Position numbers and translations under genes: made by a program
Notes under the pieces: generated by a model
Told to the model about the DNA's origin: nothing
What the model saw: the letters and a program-made list of their open reading frames with translations, nothing else
Database searches by the model: none
Part shown: in pieces, positions 19,048-29,523 of the stretch
Numbering within the stretch: the stretch's first letter is position 1
How the letters are laid out: the number at the start of each line of letters is the position of its first letter
Source of the DNA: Limnobaculum allomyrinae
GTDB taxonomy: Bacteria > Pseudomonadota > Gammaproteobacteria > Enterobacterales > Enterobacteriaceae
Direction: 5' to 3'
Assembly (NCBI RefSeq): GCF_016649425.1
Contig: NZ_JADRCR010000001.1
Span: forward strand, 868,001 to 932,000
Length of the DNA stretch: 64,000 nucleotides

Positions 19048-20849
19048 TAGTAAACATCTCGCTGATAGCGTTTATCGATACGCAGTTCGCTTAAAAATTC
19101 GTCGGCCTGCTCGGAGTCCATAGCCCCGTGCGTTGACACAACGTCCAGTAATGCACGTTCCACATCTTTCGCCATACGGTTTGCATCACCGCAGACGTAA
19201 AGATGGGCGCCATCCTGAATCCATTGCCACAGTTCGTGACCGTTCTCCCGAAGCTTGTCTTGCACATACACTTTATGTTGCTGATCTCTCGACCAGGCCA
19301 GATCGATACGGTTTAGCAGACCACTTTTCACATAGCCTTGCCACTCCACCTGATAGAGAAAATCAGACGTAAAATGAGGATTACCAAAAAACAGCCAGTT
19401 TTTACCTTCTGCACCGGTGGCCTCACGCTGTTGCATAAACGCACGGAACGGTGCAATACCGGTTCCCGGGCCAATCATAATCACCGGTGTGGATGGATCA
19501 TCCGGCAGTCTGAAGTTGTCGTTGTGTTCAATAAACACCGCAACCTCGCCTTCCTCCTCCAAACGATCCGCCAGATAGCCAGATGCGCCTCCGGTACGAA
19601 GGTTTCCATCCACGCTATAGCGCACCACCCCAACGGTAAGATGTGCTTCACTCCCGACTTCTTCTTGTGATGAAGCGATGGAATAGAGACGCGGCGTGAT
19701 AGGACGCAACATCGTTAGCAATGTCTGAGCATCCATTGCAGAAGGTGCGTAACGAACCATGTCCACAATAGGTGTGTTATGGGCATATTCCTGTAAATGT
19801 GCTTTATCGGTCAGCAGCTCAACCAAACGTGCATCACCGCTGTGATTAGCATAAAACTCCACAATCGCAGCAGTATTTTGCGTCAGTTCATAATGATATT
19901 TGAGTGCATCCCTTAACGGTTGTGGCTTACCCTGAACTTCAACCTGAGTATCCCCCGCGATACCCAGCTCTGACAGTAAGGTCTCAATCAATTCAGCATC
20001 GTTTTGAAACCAGACACCCAGTGCATCTCCGGGCTGATAGCTTAGTCCGGAGTCACCCAAATCGATTTCGATATGACGTACATCGCGATCGGAGCTACGA
20101 GAGGTAATTTTCTGATTAACCGATAACGAAGCAATTAGCGGTTGCTCTTTGGTATATTTACTCTGACTTTCACTGATACCTGCCGTATGGGCAACCGCTG
20201 ATGGCAGCGAAGCCGGAACATCCGCTTTTAAACGCTCAACAATTTGATGACGCCATTGCTCGGCCAACGACTGATAATCAACATCCGCATCAACTCTTGC
20301 CAGCAAGCGTCTGGCTCCCAGTTCCTCCAGACGCTGGTCAAAATCTTTCCCGGTCTGACAGAAGTTTTCATAGGAGATATCCCCCAGGCCAAAAACGGCA
20401 AACTGCGTCTGATTTAACGCCGGTGCTTTTTTGGAAAACAGGTACTTATATAGCGCAATCGCCTCTTCCGGCGCATCGCCTTCCCCCTGAGTTGATGCCA
20501 CTACAATAAGCTGGCGCTCTTGATCGATCTGCTTAAATTTATAGTCACCTGCATTAACTAAAGTTGCAGCTAACCCCGCATGACTAAGGTCGTCACGCAA
20601 CTGAGTTGCCAGTCTGCGTGCATTGCCGGTCTGGGAGGCGGATAAAATGGTTACCGGACGTGTAGTAGCAGAAGTTGATGAGGGAATTACCGCAGCAAGC
20701 GTATTGCTATCCCGATCGGTTAATCCCCATAAATAGCCTGATACCCAGGCAAGCTGTACCGGCGTCAAGCCGGAAGTAGCGGTCTTCAACCGTTCTAATT
20801 GTTCCTGTGACAACGGTAAAACCGGTGCAGGTAAAGCCTTATCTGACAT
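19047..20849 (-). CDS. cysJ: Sulfite reductase flavoprotein alpha subunit
   Basis: 600 aa. An electron chain NADPH-FAD-FMN feeding CysI. The N-terminal flavodoxin-like FMN domain (about 65-205, [24 protein letters not shown]) is followed by an FAD domain with PRLYSIASS and an NADPH domain with [13 protein letters not shown] and [14 protein letters not shown]-like sequence. The aromatic C-terminus DVY stacks on FAD in this family. First gene of cysJIH; a CysB-dependent promoter is expected upstream but was not identified. Confidence 0.97.
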   Translation of the reverse strand: MSDKALPAPVLPLSQEQLERLKTATSGLTPVQLAWVSGYLWGLTDRDSNTLAAVIPSSTSATTRPVTILSASQTGNARRLATQLRDDLSHAGLAATLVNAGDYKFKQIDQERQLIVVASTQGEGDAPEEAIALYKYLFSKKAPALNQTQFAVFGLGDISYENFCQTGKDFDQRLEELGARRLLARVDADVDYQSLAEQWRHQIVERLKADVPASLPSAVAHTAGISESQSKYTKEQPLIASLSVNQKITSRSSDRDVRHIEIDLGDSGLSYQPGDALGVWFQNDAELIETLLSELGIAGDTQVEVQGKPQPLRDALKYHYELTQNTAAIVEFYANHSGDARLVELLTDKAHLQEYAHNTPIVDMVRYAPSAMDAQTLLTMLRPITPRLYSIASSQEEVGSEAHLTVGVVRYSVDGNLRTGGASGYLADRLEEEGEVAVFIEHNDNFRLPDDPSTPVIMIGPGTGIAPFRAFMQQREATGAEGKNWLFFGNPHFTSDFLYQVEWQGYVKSGLLNRIDLAWSRDQQHKVYVQDKLRENGHELWQWIQDGAHLYVCGDANRMAKDVERALLDVVSTHGAMDSEQADEFLSELRIDKRYQRDVY

Positions 20850-21443
20850 GGGTATGCGGATCCTTTAGAATTATTCTGTCTAAGAGTATCCCGCTGGTTT
20901 CATTAGATTAAAGAATGGATAGACATAACAAATAATAAAAAGGCATATGGGGAAGTCGCGCTACTGAATATCTGAACCCAATGGCACGATTGCTGGCTTA
21001 TCTGATAGTTAACATTATCAATTTACGGTATCTGATTCAGGCAGCGCTGGCAGAGGAATCATCAGTTCTGCTGCATCGGCTCATTCGCATGATAATCCCA
21101 GCCCAGATAGCGTAATCCGGCATCAGAGGAAGATCGTAATTCAGTCTTATCGGCACACTGGTAAGACCCATTGATCCCGATGGAATGTATAGCGTTATCG
21201 ACAGATGGCGGCAACTTTAATGAAGGGGTGATTAACGGCGACCAATTAATTGGCAATATATTGGGATTCCCGCGGGGCGACAAAACAGCCTGCATACCTT
21301 ATCCAGAGTGATTGGGCAGTTAAATGTCATTTAGTCAATAATCATCGTTATCTTAACAGGTATGAATTTTCTAAGTGAAAAACGGGAGAATAATTCTCCC
21401 GTTTTCTGTTTTCTGTTTTCTTACTTAACGATATTTAGCATTA
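20850..21443. other. Intergenic region cysJ / autotransporter, no firm gene
   Basis: 594 bp. A 77-codon frame on the minus strand at 21062-21295 has no clear RBS and matches no family I know; it could be a gene remnant. The cysJ-proximal ~150 bp should hold the cysJIH promoter. The autotransporter-proximal part carries the terminator listed separately. Confidence 0.5.
21379..21405 (-). terminator. Rho-independent terminator of the autotransporter gene
   Basis: AAAACGGGAGAA and TTCTCCCGTTTT form a 12-bp stem with a TAA/TTA 3-nt loop, about 40 bp past the autotransporter stop. The stem's own T-run ends the hairpin on the minus strand. Confidence 0.8.
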
Positions 21444-24400
21444 TCAGAAGTTAACTTTGATCCCCAGATGACCGCTGTAACCATCCACATTGGAGGAGAA
21501 AGATTTCTGATATTTCACATCACCATACAGCGAAGCATTATCCGATATTTTCGCGCTGACTCCGCTACCTATTTGCCACCATGTTTTATCGAAATCAGAT
21601 GTCATGGTGGTATTCGCTACCCGAACATCCGGAGAGTCCGTAATGGTATGAATAACATCCATCAATACATAAGGCATCATGGTGTCCATTTGTTTGGTGA
21701 TGCGTAAACCACCGCGAGCACGCACGCTATTATGTGATGTGCCATCAACATGACTCACATCATCGTTGAACGAGTTCATCGACAGATATTGATACATCAC
21801 CTGTGCCTGCGGTTCGATACTCCAGTTATTCCCTGTATCAAATGGCTTACCGGTTTCTGCCGAGAACGCAAGGCCATACCCATCCTGTTTAGCATTATGA
21901 TCGCTGGAATAGTCATTTCGGTAGTAAGTACCCTGAGTCACTAAATCCAGATAGCTACCATCCTGTGCCATGCGGGTATAGTAAGCTCCCAGACCATAAC
22001 CGTGAGTATCCACCGTACCTGTCTGCGTTGATAATGTTGGATTCAAACTACGGGAGCTGTCATTAGCATCTGTATTCTGTTGACCCAGCGTCAACATGAT
22101 GCCAGAGGTAATCTCCGTTTGAGCTTCATTCGTCGCCTGATAAAGGTCGGCACCCAACTGAGCAAACCAGGTATCGGTATCATAGCTAAAGCTGCCAGAT
22201 TCATTCTCAATATGCTGACCGCCAATACGTCCCCACGCACTACCCGTATTACGTACGACATTATCGCCGATACGTTCATGCATCGTACCAATGGTATCAA
22301 AACCATACTGCTCGTTCAGATAAGGTGCCGCCACGTAGCCAGGAACTTCCGGACGATAGGATATCGTATGAGCCGGTGTCGGTACTGGAGCCGGTGTCGG
22401 ATCTAACTCTGGAACCGGTGTCAGACCTGACTCTGGAGCGGGTATTGGATCTGGCTCTGGAGCTGGCGGTGGTGTTGGTTCCAGATAAGAACGCAGATAC
22501 CAATCATTAGCGCCAGTCACACCACCCTGATACAAGTTATATTGATAAGCCCCGGCGCTGACAGTATTACCCAGTTTAAAGGCTCCACTCTCGTTACCAT
22601 CAATCTGAACAACTTGAATACCATCACCGACTGTCAACGCACCTAAACCACCCACATTATTCACAAGCAAGTTATGGTCACCACTGGCATCCCCGGTTAC
22701 ATGTACTTTATCGCTCTGAGTATTGGCACCACCTTCATTCAGTACCGTATTCAAAACAAATGTACCGTTATTACCGTTTAATGAATTTACCGATAGTGTT
22801 TTAAAGTTGCCGGAAACCGGAGGGCTAAACGAGATCGTCGATTGGTTAATATTCAACAAACCGACATCAGAGCTGTCGGTCATATTCCAGCGGCTATCCG
22901 TTAAGTTGAGGTTAGTCACACCGTGCGCAGCACCTGTCATGGTTGAATTGTTGCTCAGCGTCATATCAGTACTGCTGTCTGATGCAACCAACACATCACC
23001 GTTCAGAACAGAGTTGTTTGCATTAAAGGCAAATGCAGAAGCACCATCGACATTAATGCCGATACCATTGCCACCGGTCACTTCACTGTCAGTCAGGTTA
23101 ACCTCACTGTTCATTAAAGCATTGATACCATTTCCCTGAGTAGCCTTCACGGTGCTGCTCTTCAAGTCAATTGAGCCATCTTTAACAGACAAACCAGAAG
23201 CTCCGGCTCCTGTGGTCAGGACCTGAATATTACTACCGTTTATGTTTACTTTGCTGTCAGTGTCGCCTTCAGCACTTAATCCAGAGGCTGATGCCCCTCT
23301 GGTCTCAATGGTTCCGCCATTTAATTCAACCAACACGGCATTCACATTAGCGCCCTGAGCAACACCGACTACGCCAGATGCATCATTCCCTTCAGTCAAA
23401 ATAGTAATATTGTTAGCCGTAATTTGAGCCGGATTGTTATCTGACTGAAGGCTGCCTACATCACTATGAGCCTGTAGGCCGTAAGCGTTCGCTCCCTGGG
23501 TATGTATTGAACTATCTTTCAAAACAATACTGTTACCATCAGAGACAGAAACACCATGACCAGAAACGCCAGTGGTCTGAATCTGAACATTATTAGCTTC
23601 AATACCGGCACCCAACGCTTCAGCATAAATATCATAGCCATAAGCATGGTCAAAATAGAGAGAGTTAGCCGATAATCCAAAGCTATTCTGGCCAGCTGTT
23701 TTAATCACTGCATTGTTCAACTGCGCTTGAGCCACGCCATTAACGGATACGCCGACGCTGCCTTCATCTCCCTGAGTTTCGATGAGGGTATCATTCACTA
23801 TCAATTTACCATCAGCGCCATACGTGTATGCTCTGATCGCCGCGGCCTTTGTACCCGAAGTGGTTACCGTACCACCGTTTAACACCGTACCTGCACCATA
23901 GCCTGTTAAAAGCCCCATAGTACCGTCACCACTGGTAGAAATACGGCTGTTATTAATGGTCATATAGGTAGCATCAGCAATATTATTACCGATAACAAAA
24001 ATCCCCGCAGAATCACCATAGGCAAGATTTGCTTTTCCATGAGTGATAATATCGCTATCGTTAAGTTCCGTTATTGTCCCTCTTTCAGCCGAAACGCCGA
24101 TGCTTATATCACCGTACATTTCAACTCGAGTGCCGGTCGCTTTCAAAATAACCGACGTGTTAGAAGCGGTATCATAGGGATTAAAACTTGGGTTTTGTAC
24201 GCTAATACCTACAGACTGAGAGCCTAACCCGGTAATGGTTCCACCTCTAACCTCGCTTTCTCCATTCGCCGAGATTAAACCCATGGAAGTATCACCATTG
24301 GAGGTAATATTGGTATCGGTTAAAAACAAATTAAGCCCACTATCAAAAACGATTCCGTCAGTACCATTGCCATTCATGATAATATTGGATTTATCAATAT

Positions 24401-25160
24401 GATTAGTGTTGGCATTAGTATATATGGCGCTGGAATAATCTCTGGCATCCGTTATTTTAACATTTGTCATCGTCAAGCTATTAGCGTTCATCATGCTTAT
24501 CGCTTGAGTACTGGCTAAGCCCGTGCCGTTTAAGTTAATTTGAACGTCTGTTAAAGAAACAGTGGAATTATTTGAACCACTGATTGCATTTCCGGTAGAT
24601 TCGATATTACTGTTATTCATATTTAGCTCAGAATTAATAACCCAAATCCCTCCGCCACTTGAAGTCAAATTCGAATCAGTAAAACTAGCTTTTGAACCAT
24701 TTAAAATTCTGGCGATATCAGCGCTATTGTCCGAGGAAGTTAATGCAATACTGGTTTGGTTAATATTTGCTGCTGCACCATTATCCAGCAGCATAGCAAC
24801 TTCATAATGACCCGCTCTTGATGGGCCAGTTGACACGGTCATAATCGTGCCATCAACATTGAGCAAAGTTCCCAGTCCGGAGGCATTAACCGCACCCTGC
24901 GCATTCGTAATTAATGGAGGTGTTAATGTATCTCCCGGCTGTAAGGTCAAGGTCTGACCGTTAGATACAGAAATTTGAGCGTTATAGTCAGTTGAGTTAG
25001 CATCCAGAGAAAGGAGTGAACTTAAACCGCCAAATACCACTGCGGCAACATGATTGCGAGAAATCGCACGGCCAGATTTCTTTTTTCCACGGCTTAATTC
25101 TGAAGCAATAACCCACTGTCCCAGTGTGTTATTCCAAATTATCTGATAAACCTTATTCAT
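21444..25160 (-). CDS. Autotransporter (type Va) with beta-helix passenger
   Basis: 1238 aa from the ATG at 25160. That start gives MNKVYQIIWNNTLGQWVIAS, the extended signal peptide (ESPR) typical of long type V proteins; the frame's earlier Met adds nine unlikely residues. The passenger (about 60-900) is rich in Asn/Thr/Ser/Gly and made of short repeats like NGGTVTTSG and MNNSNIEST, expected to fold as a parallel beta-helix. A Pro/Glu/Asp-rich linker (about 930-965) leads to a ~270-residue beta-barrel ending GHLGIKVNF, with a terminal Phe for BAM recognition. Surface adhesin is the likely role; no protease motif is evident. Confidence 0.92.
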   Translation of the reverse strand: MNKVYQIIWNNTLGQWVIASELSRGKKKSGRAISRNHVAAVVFGGLSSLLSLDANSTDYNAQISVSNGQTLTLQPGDTLTPPLITNAQGAVNASGLGTLLNVDGTIMTVSTGPSRAGHYEVAMLLDNGAAANINQTSIALTSSDNSADIARILNGSKASFTDSNLTSSGGGIWVINSELNMNNSNIESTGNAISGSNNSTVSLTDVQINLNGTGLASTQAISMMNANSLTMTNVKITDARDYSSAIYTNANTNHIDKSNIIMNGNGTDGIVFDSGLNLFLTDTNITSNGDTSMGLISANGESEVRGGTITGLGSQSVGISVQNPSFNPYDTASNTSVILKATGTRVEMYGDISIGVSAERGTITELNDSDIITHGKANLAYGDSAGIFVIGNNIADATYMTINNSRISTSGDGTMGLLTGYGAGTVLNGGTVTTSGTKAAAIRAYTYGADGKLIVNDTLIETQGDEGSVGVSVNGVAQAQLNNAVIKTAGQNSFGLSANSLYFDHAYGYDIYAEALGAGIEANNVQIQTTGVSGHGVSVSDGNSIVLKDSSIHTQGANAYGLQAHSDVGSLQSDNNPAQITANNITILTEGNDASGVVGVAQGANVNAVLVELNGGTIETRGASASGLSAEGDTDSKVNINGSNIQVLTTGAGASGLSVKDGSIDLKSSTVKATQGNGINALMNSEVNLTDSEVTGGNGIGINVDGASAFAFNANNSVLNGDVLVASDSSTDMTLSNNSTMTGAAHGVTNLNLTDSRWNMTDSSDVGLLNINQSTISFSPPVSGNFKTLSVNSLNGNNGTFVLNTVLNEGGANTQSDKVHVTGDASGDHNLLVNNVGGLGALTVGDGIQVVQIDGNESGAFKLGNTVSAGAYQYNLYQGGVTGANDWYLRSYLEPTPPPAPEPDPIPAPESGLTPVPELDPTPAPVPTPAHTISYRPEVPGYVAAPYLNEQYGFDTIGTMHERIGDNVVRNTGSAWGRIGGQHIENESGSFSYDTDTWFAQLGADLYQATNEAQTEITSGIMLTLGQQNTDANDSSRSLNPTLSTQTGTVDTHGYGLGAYYTRMAQDGSYLDLVTQGTYYRNDYSSDHNAKQDGYGLAFSAETGKPFDTGNNWSIEPQAQVMYQYLSMNSFNDDVSHVDGTSHNSVRARGGLRITKQMDTMMPYVLMDVIHTITDSPDVRVANTTMTSDFDKTWWQIGSGVSAKISDNASLYGDVKYQKSFSSNVDGYSGHLGIKVNF

Positions 25161-26001
25161 ATCAACATTCCATATTGTATTAAACACAAATCCATCAAGA
25201 GCATATAATTAATTCACCAATCCATTTCCAAAATGGAAAGCAATTAAAATACTCAATGATAAAATATCAATTTCAGCAACCTTTAATGCGCGCATATTAA
25301 AATCACCACAATATTAATGTCAATAAAATAACCCACCACCACCAACTTAATTAAAAATTATTTATACAATAATCAAAACACACGAGGAAAAAATTATAAC
25401 TGATTGAAAAACAATCATTTTAACCAAAATTTAAATCTATTTAAAAATAAACAAACAAAATAAAAAACACGTTATTAAAAAAATAAATAAAAATAAATAA
25501 AATTATAAAATGATGTTTTTATAATAAAATTAAAAAATAGAACACTTGATTAAATCAACACAAAATTCATATGTGAAAATCCACACTATCCATTAACTAA
25601 TTGTATTTGAAAGATAAAAAATATACAAAACCCTAAAGTTACATCAAAAAAATAAGAGAAAAAGAAACTTTATTTCTATTAATAAGTTGTAAAATTCCTG
25701 AAAACCCGGAAGTGACACACATTTAAGAAAGATTATTAAACTTATTAAAAAAATGTTTTAAAATGTAATAGGGAAATAAAAATGATAAAATACAATGTAT
25801 TAATAATTTTTTTCAGATATCGCCAGATGCGTAAAAGCGGCACTAAATGTAGAAATAAATGTCCCCACCAATTCCGCTGATTCGCTTTATAGTGATAAAA
25901 AAATCAATAAAAATTCACCATTCATAATTAAGGCGCTATTGGGGTGTTATAAATCTGTAAGTATAAATATTCTCCCTTTTTATCAGATACCAAAAAATCA
26001 T
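25161..26001. other. AT-rich non-coding region upstream of the autotransporter
   Basis: ~840 bp, very AT-rich from about 25200 to 25800 with long A/T runs (for example around 25440-25510). No ORF with an RBS is visible. Such DNA in enterobacteria is typically bound by H-NS and often flanks acquired surface-protein genes. The right end leads into the copA promoter. Confidence 0.6.
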
Positions 26002-26032
26002 TTGACCTTCCCGTTGCTGGAAGGTTTAAACT
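26002..26032 (+). promoter_or_regulatory. CueR-type copA promoter with 19-bp spacer
   Basis: -35 TTGACC (26002-26007) and -10 TAAACT (26027-26032) are separated by 19 bp, the long spacer used by MerR-family activators. Between them lies the dyad ACCTTCC (26005-26011) - CGTTGCT - GGAAGGT (26019-26025), essentially the E. coli copA CueR box. cueR itself is at 6463-6864. Confidence 0.95.
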
Positions 26033-26095
26033 CCATTACAGCTAAGAAAAGCCAATTACGGTAGAAAAATCTAAGCAAGTAATCAGGAGTTTATT

Positions 26096-28822
26096 ATGCA
26101 ACACACTACTATTTTGCAACTGACCGGTTTGTCCTGCATGGGTTGTGCCGGTAGAGTTAAAAAAGCACTGGACGCCCTACCCGGCGTACAATCCAGCGAT
26201 GTAAATGTTACTCAGGCTAAAGTCGTCAGTGAATTGCCTGACGCTGAGTTAATTGCTGCGGTTGAACAGGCCGGTTATCAGGCTGAAACCGCCAAACCAG
26301 ATGTAACATTAGATCTGTCAGGTCTTTCATGCGGTCACTGCACTGGTGCAACGACCAAAGCACTGGAAGCTGTTGATGGCGTGCTGGCCGCGGATGTTAC
26401 ATTAGATAAAGCTGACATCTACGGTAGCGCAGAACCTTCAGTACTCATTGAAGCCGTTAAACAAGCTGGCTATGAAGCCAGCCTGAGCACGGGTACCACT
26501 CACCCAAAAACTGAGCCGCTGTCAGTATCAGAAAAGCCGGAGCCAATGACAGCGGCGGAGAATAGCCATCCGGCAGACGTATTACCAACCGTAATGTCAG
26601 ATGATAACGATGACAGCGTACAATTACTGCTTAGCGGTATGAGCTGCGCCAGCTGCGTTAACAAAGTTCAAAAGGCATTGGAAAGCGTTCCCGGCGTTGA
26701 ACAGGCACGAGTCAATCTGGCAGAGCGCAGCGCCATGGTTTTTGGTCAGCCACAGCAGGCTGAACTGATCAATGCAGTGCAGAAAGCCGGTTATGGAGCG
26801 GAGATCATTCAGGATGAAGATCAACGCCGCGCTCGCCAGCAAGAAACCTCCCAAAAAAGTATTCGTAAATACCGTTGGCAGTCCGCACTGGCGCTGGCAT
26901 TAGGTATTCCACTTATGCTGTGGGGCGTCTTTGGCGGCACCATGATGGTAACTACTGATAACCAACCTTACTGGATTGTAACCGGTCTGGTAACGCTGGC
27001 AGTAATGATTGCCGCCGGGGGGCACTTCTATGTGAATGCCTGGCGTAGCCTGATGAATCGAAGCGCCACTATGGATACCCTGATTGCATTAGGTACCGGT
27101 GCCGCCTGGATTTACTCCATCAGCGTTGCTATCTGGCCGCAAATTTTCCCGATGGCTGCCCGACATATCTATTTCGAAGCCAGCGCCATGATTATCGGTC
27201 TGATCAATTTAGGACATGCACTGGAGCAGCGGGCAAGGCAGCGTTCATCAAAAGCACTTGAACGACTACTGGATCTTACACCGCCAACCGCCAAAGTGGT
27301 TACCGAACAGGGTGAGAAAGTGATCCCCCTGTCTGAAGTTCAGGTGGGTATGTCGATTCGACTTACCGCCGGCGATCGGGTTCCGGTAGATGGCGAAGTG
27401 ATACAGGGTGAGATCTGGCTGGATGAAGCCATGCTGACCGGTGAGGCCATGCCACAGCAAAAATCAGCACAGGATCGTGTTCATGCCGGTACCGTGGTTC
27501 AGGATGGTAGCGCCCTGTTCCGTGCAGGTGCTATCGGTAACCAAACCACGCTGGCTCGCATCATTAAGCTGGTTCGCCAGGCACAAAGCAGTAAGCCAGA
27601 AATTGGTCGTATGGCTGACCGTATCTCCGCGATATTCGTACCGGTGGTGGTCGCTATTGCATTAATCAGCGGGCTGATTTGGTATCTGATAGGGCCACAG
27701 CCACAACTGGTATATACCCTGGTGATTGTTACCACAGTGCTAATCATCGCCTGCCCTTGTGCGCTGGGTCTGGCTACGCCGATGTCAATTATATCCGGCG
27801 TTGGTCGTGCCGCTGAATTAGGTGTTTTAGTGCGTGATGCGGATGCGCTGCAACAGGCCAGCGCAGTGGATACTGTGATTTTTGATAAAACCGGTACTCT
27901 GACTGAAGGCAAACCGCAGGTTACCGCTATTCATACCTTTAATCAGTCAACAGAAGATCAGGTATTGGAATGGGCGGCGGCATTAGAACAAGGTGCCAGC
28001 CATCCATTAGCGCACGCAATTATGACCAAAGCAGAAAGAATAAGTCTGCCGCAGGTCAGTGAGTTCCGCACTCTGCGAGGTTTAGGGGTTAGTGGTTCCG
28101 TTAGTGAAACCGTACTCTTGCTGGGTAACGATCGTCTGATGAATGAACAGCAGGTAGATATCAGCGCCGCTGCTGAGGCTATTCGTACTGAAGCAGAACG
28201 AGGCGCTACACCGGTATTACTGGCAGCAAACGGTAGATTGGTGGCGGTATTCGCCATCCGCGATCCGTTAAGAAACGACAGCATTCAGGCGTTGCAACGC
28301 TTACATCAGCAAGGCTATCAACTGGTGATGCTAACCGGGGATAATCAAGTTACCGCCAAGGCGATTGCTAAAGAGGCTGGCATTGATAAAGTGATTGCCG
28401 GTGTCTTACCCGATGGTAAAGCCGATGCCATTAAGCAGCTACAACAAGCAGGCCATAAAGTTGCCATGGTCGGTGATGGCATCAATGATGCTCCGGCACT
28501 GGCCTGTGCTGATGTAGGTATTGCCATGGGAGGCGGTAGTGATATTGCTATTGAAACCGCGGCTATCACCCTGATGCGCCATAGTCTGAGTGGCGTTGCC
28601 GATGCATTGGCGTTGTCGAAAGCAACATTACGCAATATGAAACAGAACTTGCTGGGAGCCTTTATTTATAACTCCCTGGGTATCCCTATCGCGGCTGGTG
28701 TACTTTATCCTTTAACCGGCGCGTTACTTAGCCCTGTAGTCGCTGGCGCAGCAATGGCCCTGTCATCTATTACGGTGGTAGGGAATGCCAACCGACTGTT
28801 GCGGTTTAAACCTAAAGGGTAA
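26096..28822 (+). CDS. copA: Cu(I)-exporting P1B-type ATPase CopA
   Basis: 908 aa, inner membrane, pumps Cu(I) to the periplasm. Three N-terminal HMA copper domains have CxxC at 14/17, 79/82 and 184/187, one more than E. coli CopA (two). The membrane copper site is CPC in [13 protein letters not shown]; the phosphorylation motif is DKTGT; the hinge is [17 protein letters not shown] precedes the ATG. A slippery heptamer with stem-loop between HMA2 and HMA3 predicts a truncated chaperone from the same gene (see separate entry). glsA and ybaT, its E. coli neighbours, are absent. Confidence 0.97.
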   Translation: MQHTTILQLTGLSCMGCAGRVKKALDALPGVQSSDVNVTQAKVVSELPDAELIAAVEQAGYQAETAKPDVTLDLSGLSCGHCTGATTKALEAVDGVLAADVTLDKADIYGSAEPSVLIEAVKQAGYEASLSTGTTHPKTEPLSVSEKPEPMTAAENSHPADVLPTVMSDDNDDSVQLLLSGMSCASCVNKVQKALESVPGVEQARVNLAERSAMVFGQPQQAELINAVQKAGYGAEIIQDEDQRRARQQETSQKSIRKYRWQSALALALGIPLMLWGVFGGTMMVTTDNQPYWIVTGLVTLAVMIAAGGHFYVNAWRSLMNRSATMDTLIALGTGAAWIYSISVAIWPQIFPMAARHIYFEASAMIIGLINLGHALEQRARQRSSKALERLLDLTPPTAKVVTEQGEKVIPLSEVQVGMSIRLTAGDRVPVDGEVIQGEIWLDEAMLTGEAMPQQKSAQDRVHAGTVVQDGSALFRAGAIGNQTTLARIIKLVRQAQSSKPEIGRMADRISAIFVPVVVAIALISGLIWYLIGPQPQLVYTLVIVTTVLIIACPCALGLATPMSIISGVGRAAELGVLVRDADALQQASAVDTVIFDKTGTLTEGKPQVTAIHTFNQSTEDQVLEWAAALEQGASHPLAHAIMTKAERISLPQVSEFRTLRGLGVSGSVSETVLLLGNDRLMNEQQVDISAAAEAIRTEAERGATPVLLAANGRLVAVFAIRDPLRNDSIQALQRLHQQGYQLVMLTGDNQVTAKAIAKEAGIDKVIAGVLPDGKADAIKQLQQAGHKVAMVGDGINDAPALACADVGIAMGGGSDIAIETAAITLMRHSLSGVADALALSKATLRNMKQNLLGAFIYNSLGIPIAAGVLYPLTGALLSPVVAGAAMALSSITVVGNANRLLRFKPKG
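26503..26574 (+). promoter_or_regulatory. Programmed -1 frameshift signal in copA (CopZ-like product)
   Basis: Heptamer C-CCA-AAA (26503-26509) is in the X-XXY-YYZ phase of copA codons 137-138. Slipping back one base reads AAC then TGA (26512-26514), giving a 139-aa protein that ends after HMA2. Six bases past the heptamer, CCGCTGTCA (26516-26524) pairs perfectly with TGACAGCGG (26547-26555). Loop GCCGGA (26536-26541) can pair with TCCGGC (26569-26574) to make an H-type pseudoknot. E. coli copA uses the same position and logic to make CopA(Z). Confidence 0.85.
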
Positions 28823-28852
28823 TTGAGCTAAAGTTAAAACTCGAATCAAAAT

Positions 28853-28890
28853 AGTGCCCCTGCGTGGTTTATCATGGCCGGGGCACTTTT
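28853..28890 (+). terminator. Rho-independent terminator of copA
   Basis: AGTGCCCC (28853-28860) pairs with GGGGCACT (28880-28887) and is followed by TTTTAT. It lies 31 bp past the copA stop. Confidence 0.85.
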
Positions 28891-28906
28891 ATATTCATCA
28901 CAACAT

Positions 28907-29167
28907 CTATTTAGGAAATGATATTCCAACATGGTATTCATCACAGATAAACCCCTCACTGGCTGGATTGTCTGGTGTTTCTTCCGTTGACCAGTAACGT
29001 AAAGACGGCTCTTCCCTTTCAATAACCCGACGAACATCCAGCGTTAATACACTGGACATATAAATCACCATCTCTACTTTTGACACGCTCTCATAAACTT
29101 CCTTAACGCGAATACCTGCCGAAATGGCTATCACCAGCGCGTGGCTTATAGATGGAGAACTGATCAT
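28907..29167 (-). CDS. Hypothetical 86-aa protein
   Basis: Not recognised. AGGAAA lies 8 bases before the ATG, so translation is plausible. The N-terminal part (SHALVIAISAGIRVKEVYESV) looks like a short amphipathic helix; the C-terminal part is acidic and ends ICDEYHVGISFPK. It is convergent with copA, with its stop 17 bp from the copA terminator. It lies on the edge of an AT-rich stretch leading to an Ail-like gene, a setting consistent with acquired DNA. Confidence 0.5.
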   Translation of the reverse strand: MISSPSISHALVIAISAGIRVKEVYESVSKVEMVIYMSSVLTLDVRRVIEREEPSLRYWSTEETPDNPASEGFICDEYHVGISFPK

Positions 29168-29418
29168 GATGATTTCCTGAGTCGTGTTATTGGGTAAGTT
29201 TAGACAAAAAAAAACAGATCGTTTGATTGGGGTTTAAAACGATATTGATACAGTCCTTATCATCCGGATTTTTATTTTCACATTTTAAACATTGAGGAAT
29301 GGATAACTATAAAAATACAAAACGGCATAAAACCAAATCATAGCCATTCATTAAAAAATAATTATATCGAGTTAAATAGAATATACTTACAGTGAAATTT
29401 TATTTAACCTTATATTAA

Positions 29419-29472
29419 AAAGGCTTCATCTTTATTTAGAATATTAATCAATAAAATATTGCTGAAGCCTTT
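29419..29472 (-). terminator. Long-loop hairpin downstream of the Ail-like gene
   Basis: AAAGGCTTCA (29419-29428) and TGAAGCCTTT (29463-29472) form a perfect 10-bp stem with a ~34-nt AT-rich loop, and on the minus strand the stem is followed by TTAATAT. About 50 bp past the stop at 29524. The remainder of 29168-29523 is AT-rich with no gene seen. Confidence 0.55.
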
Positions 29473-29523
29473 CGAAAAAATACTTTATATATTATTAATG
29501 CAATGATGCTCAATGCATCAACT

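Noticed and set aside
21062-21295. 77-codon minus-strand frame between cysJ and the autotransporter gene
   Set aside because: No RBS and no recognisable family; kept only as a note in the intergenic entry.
25161-26001. CRISPR array in the AT-rich region
   Set aside because: No regularly spaced repeats; only A/T runs. No CRISPR-like array was seen anywhere in the window.
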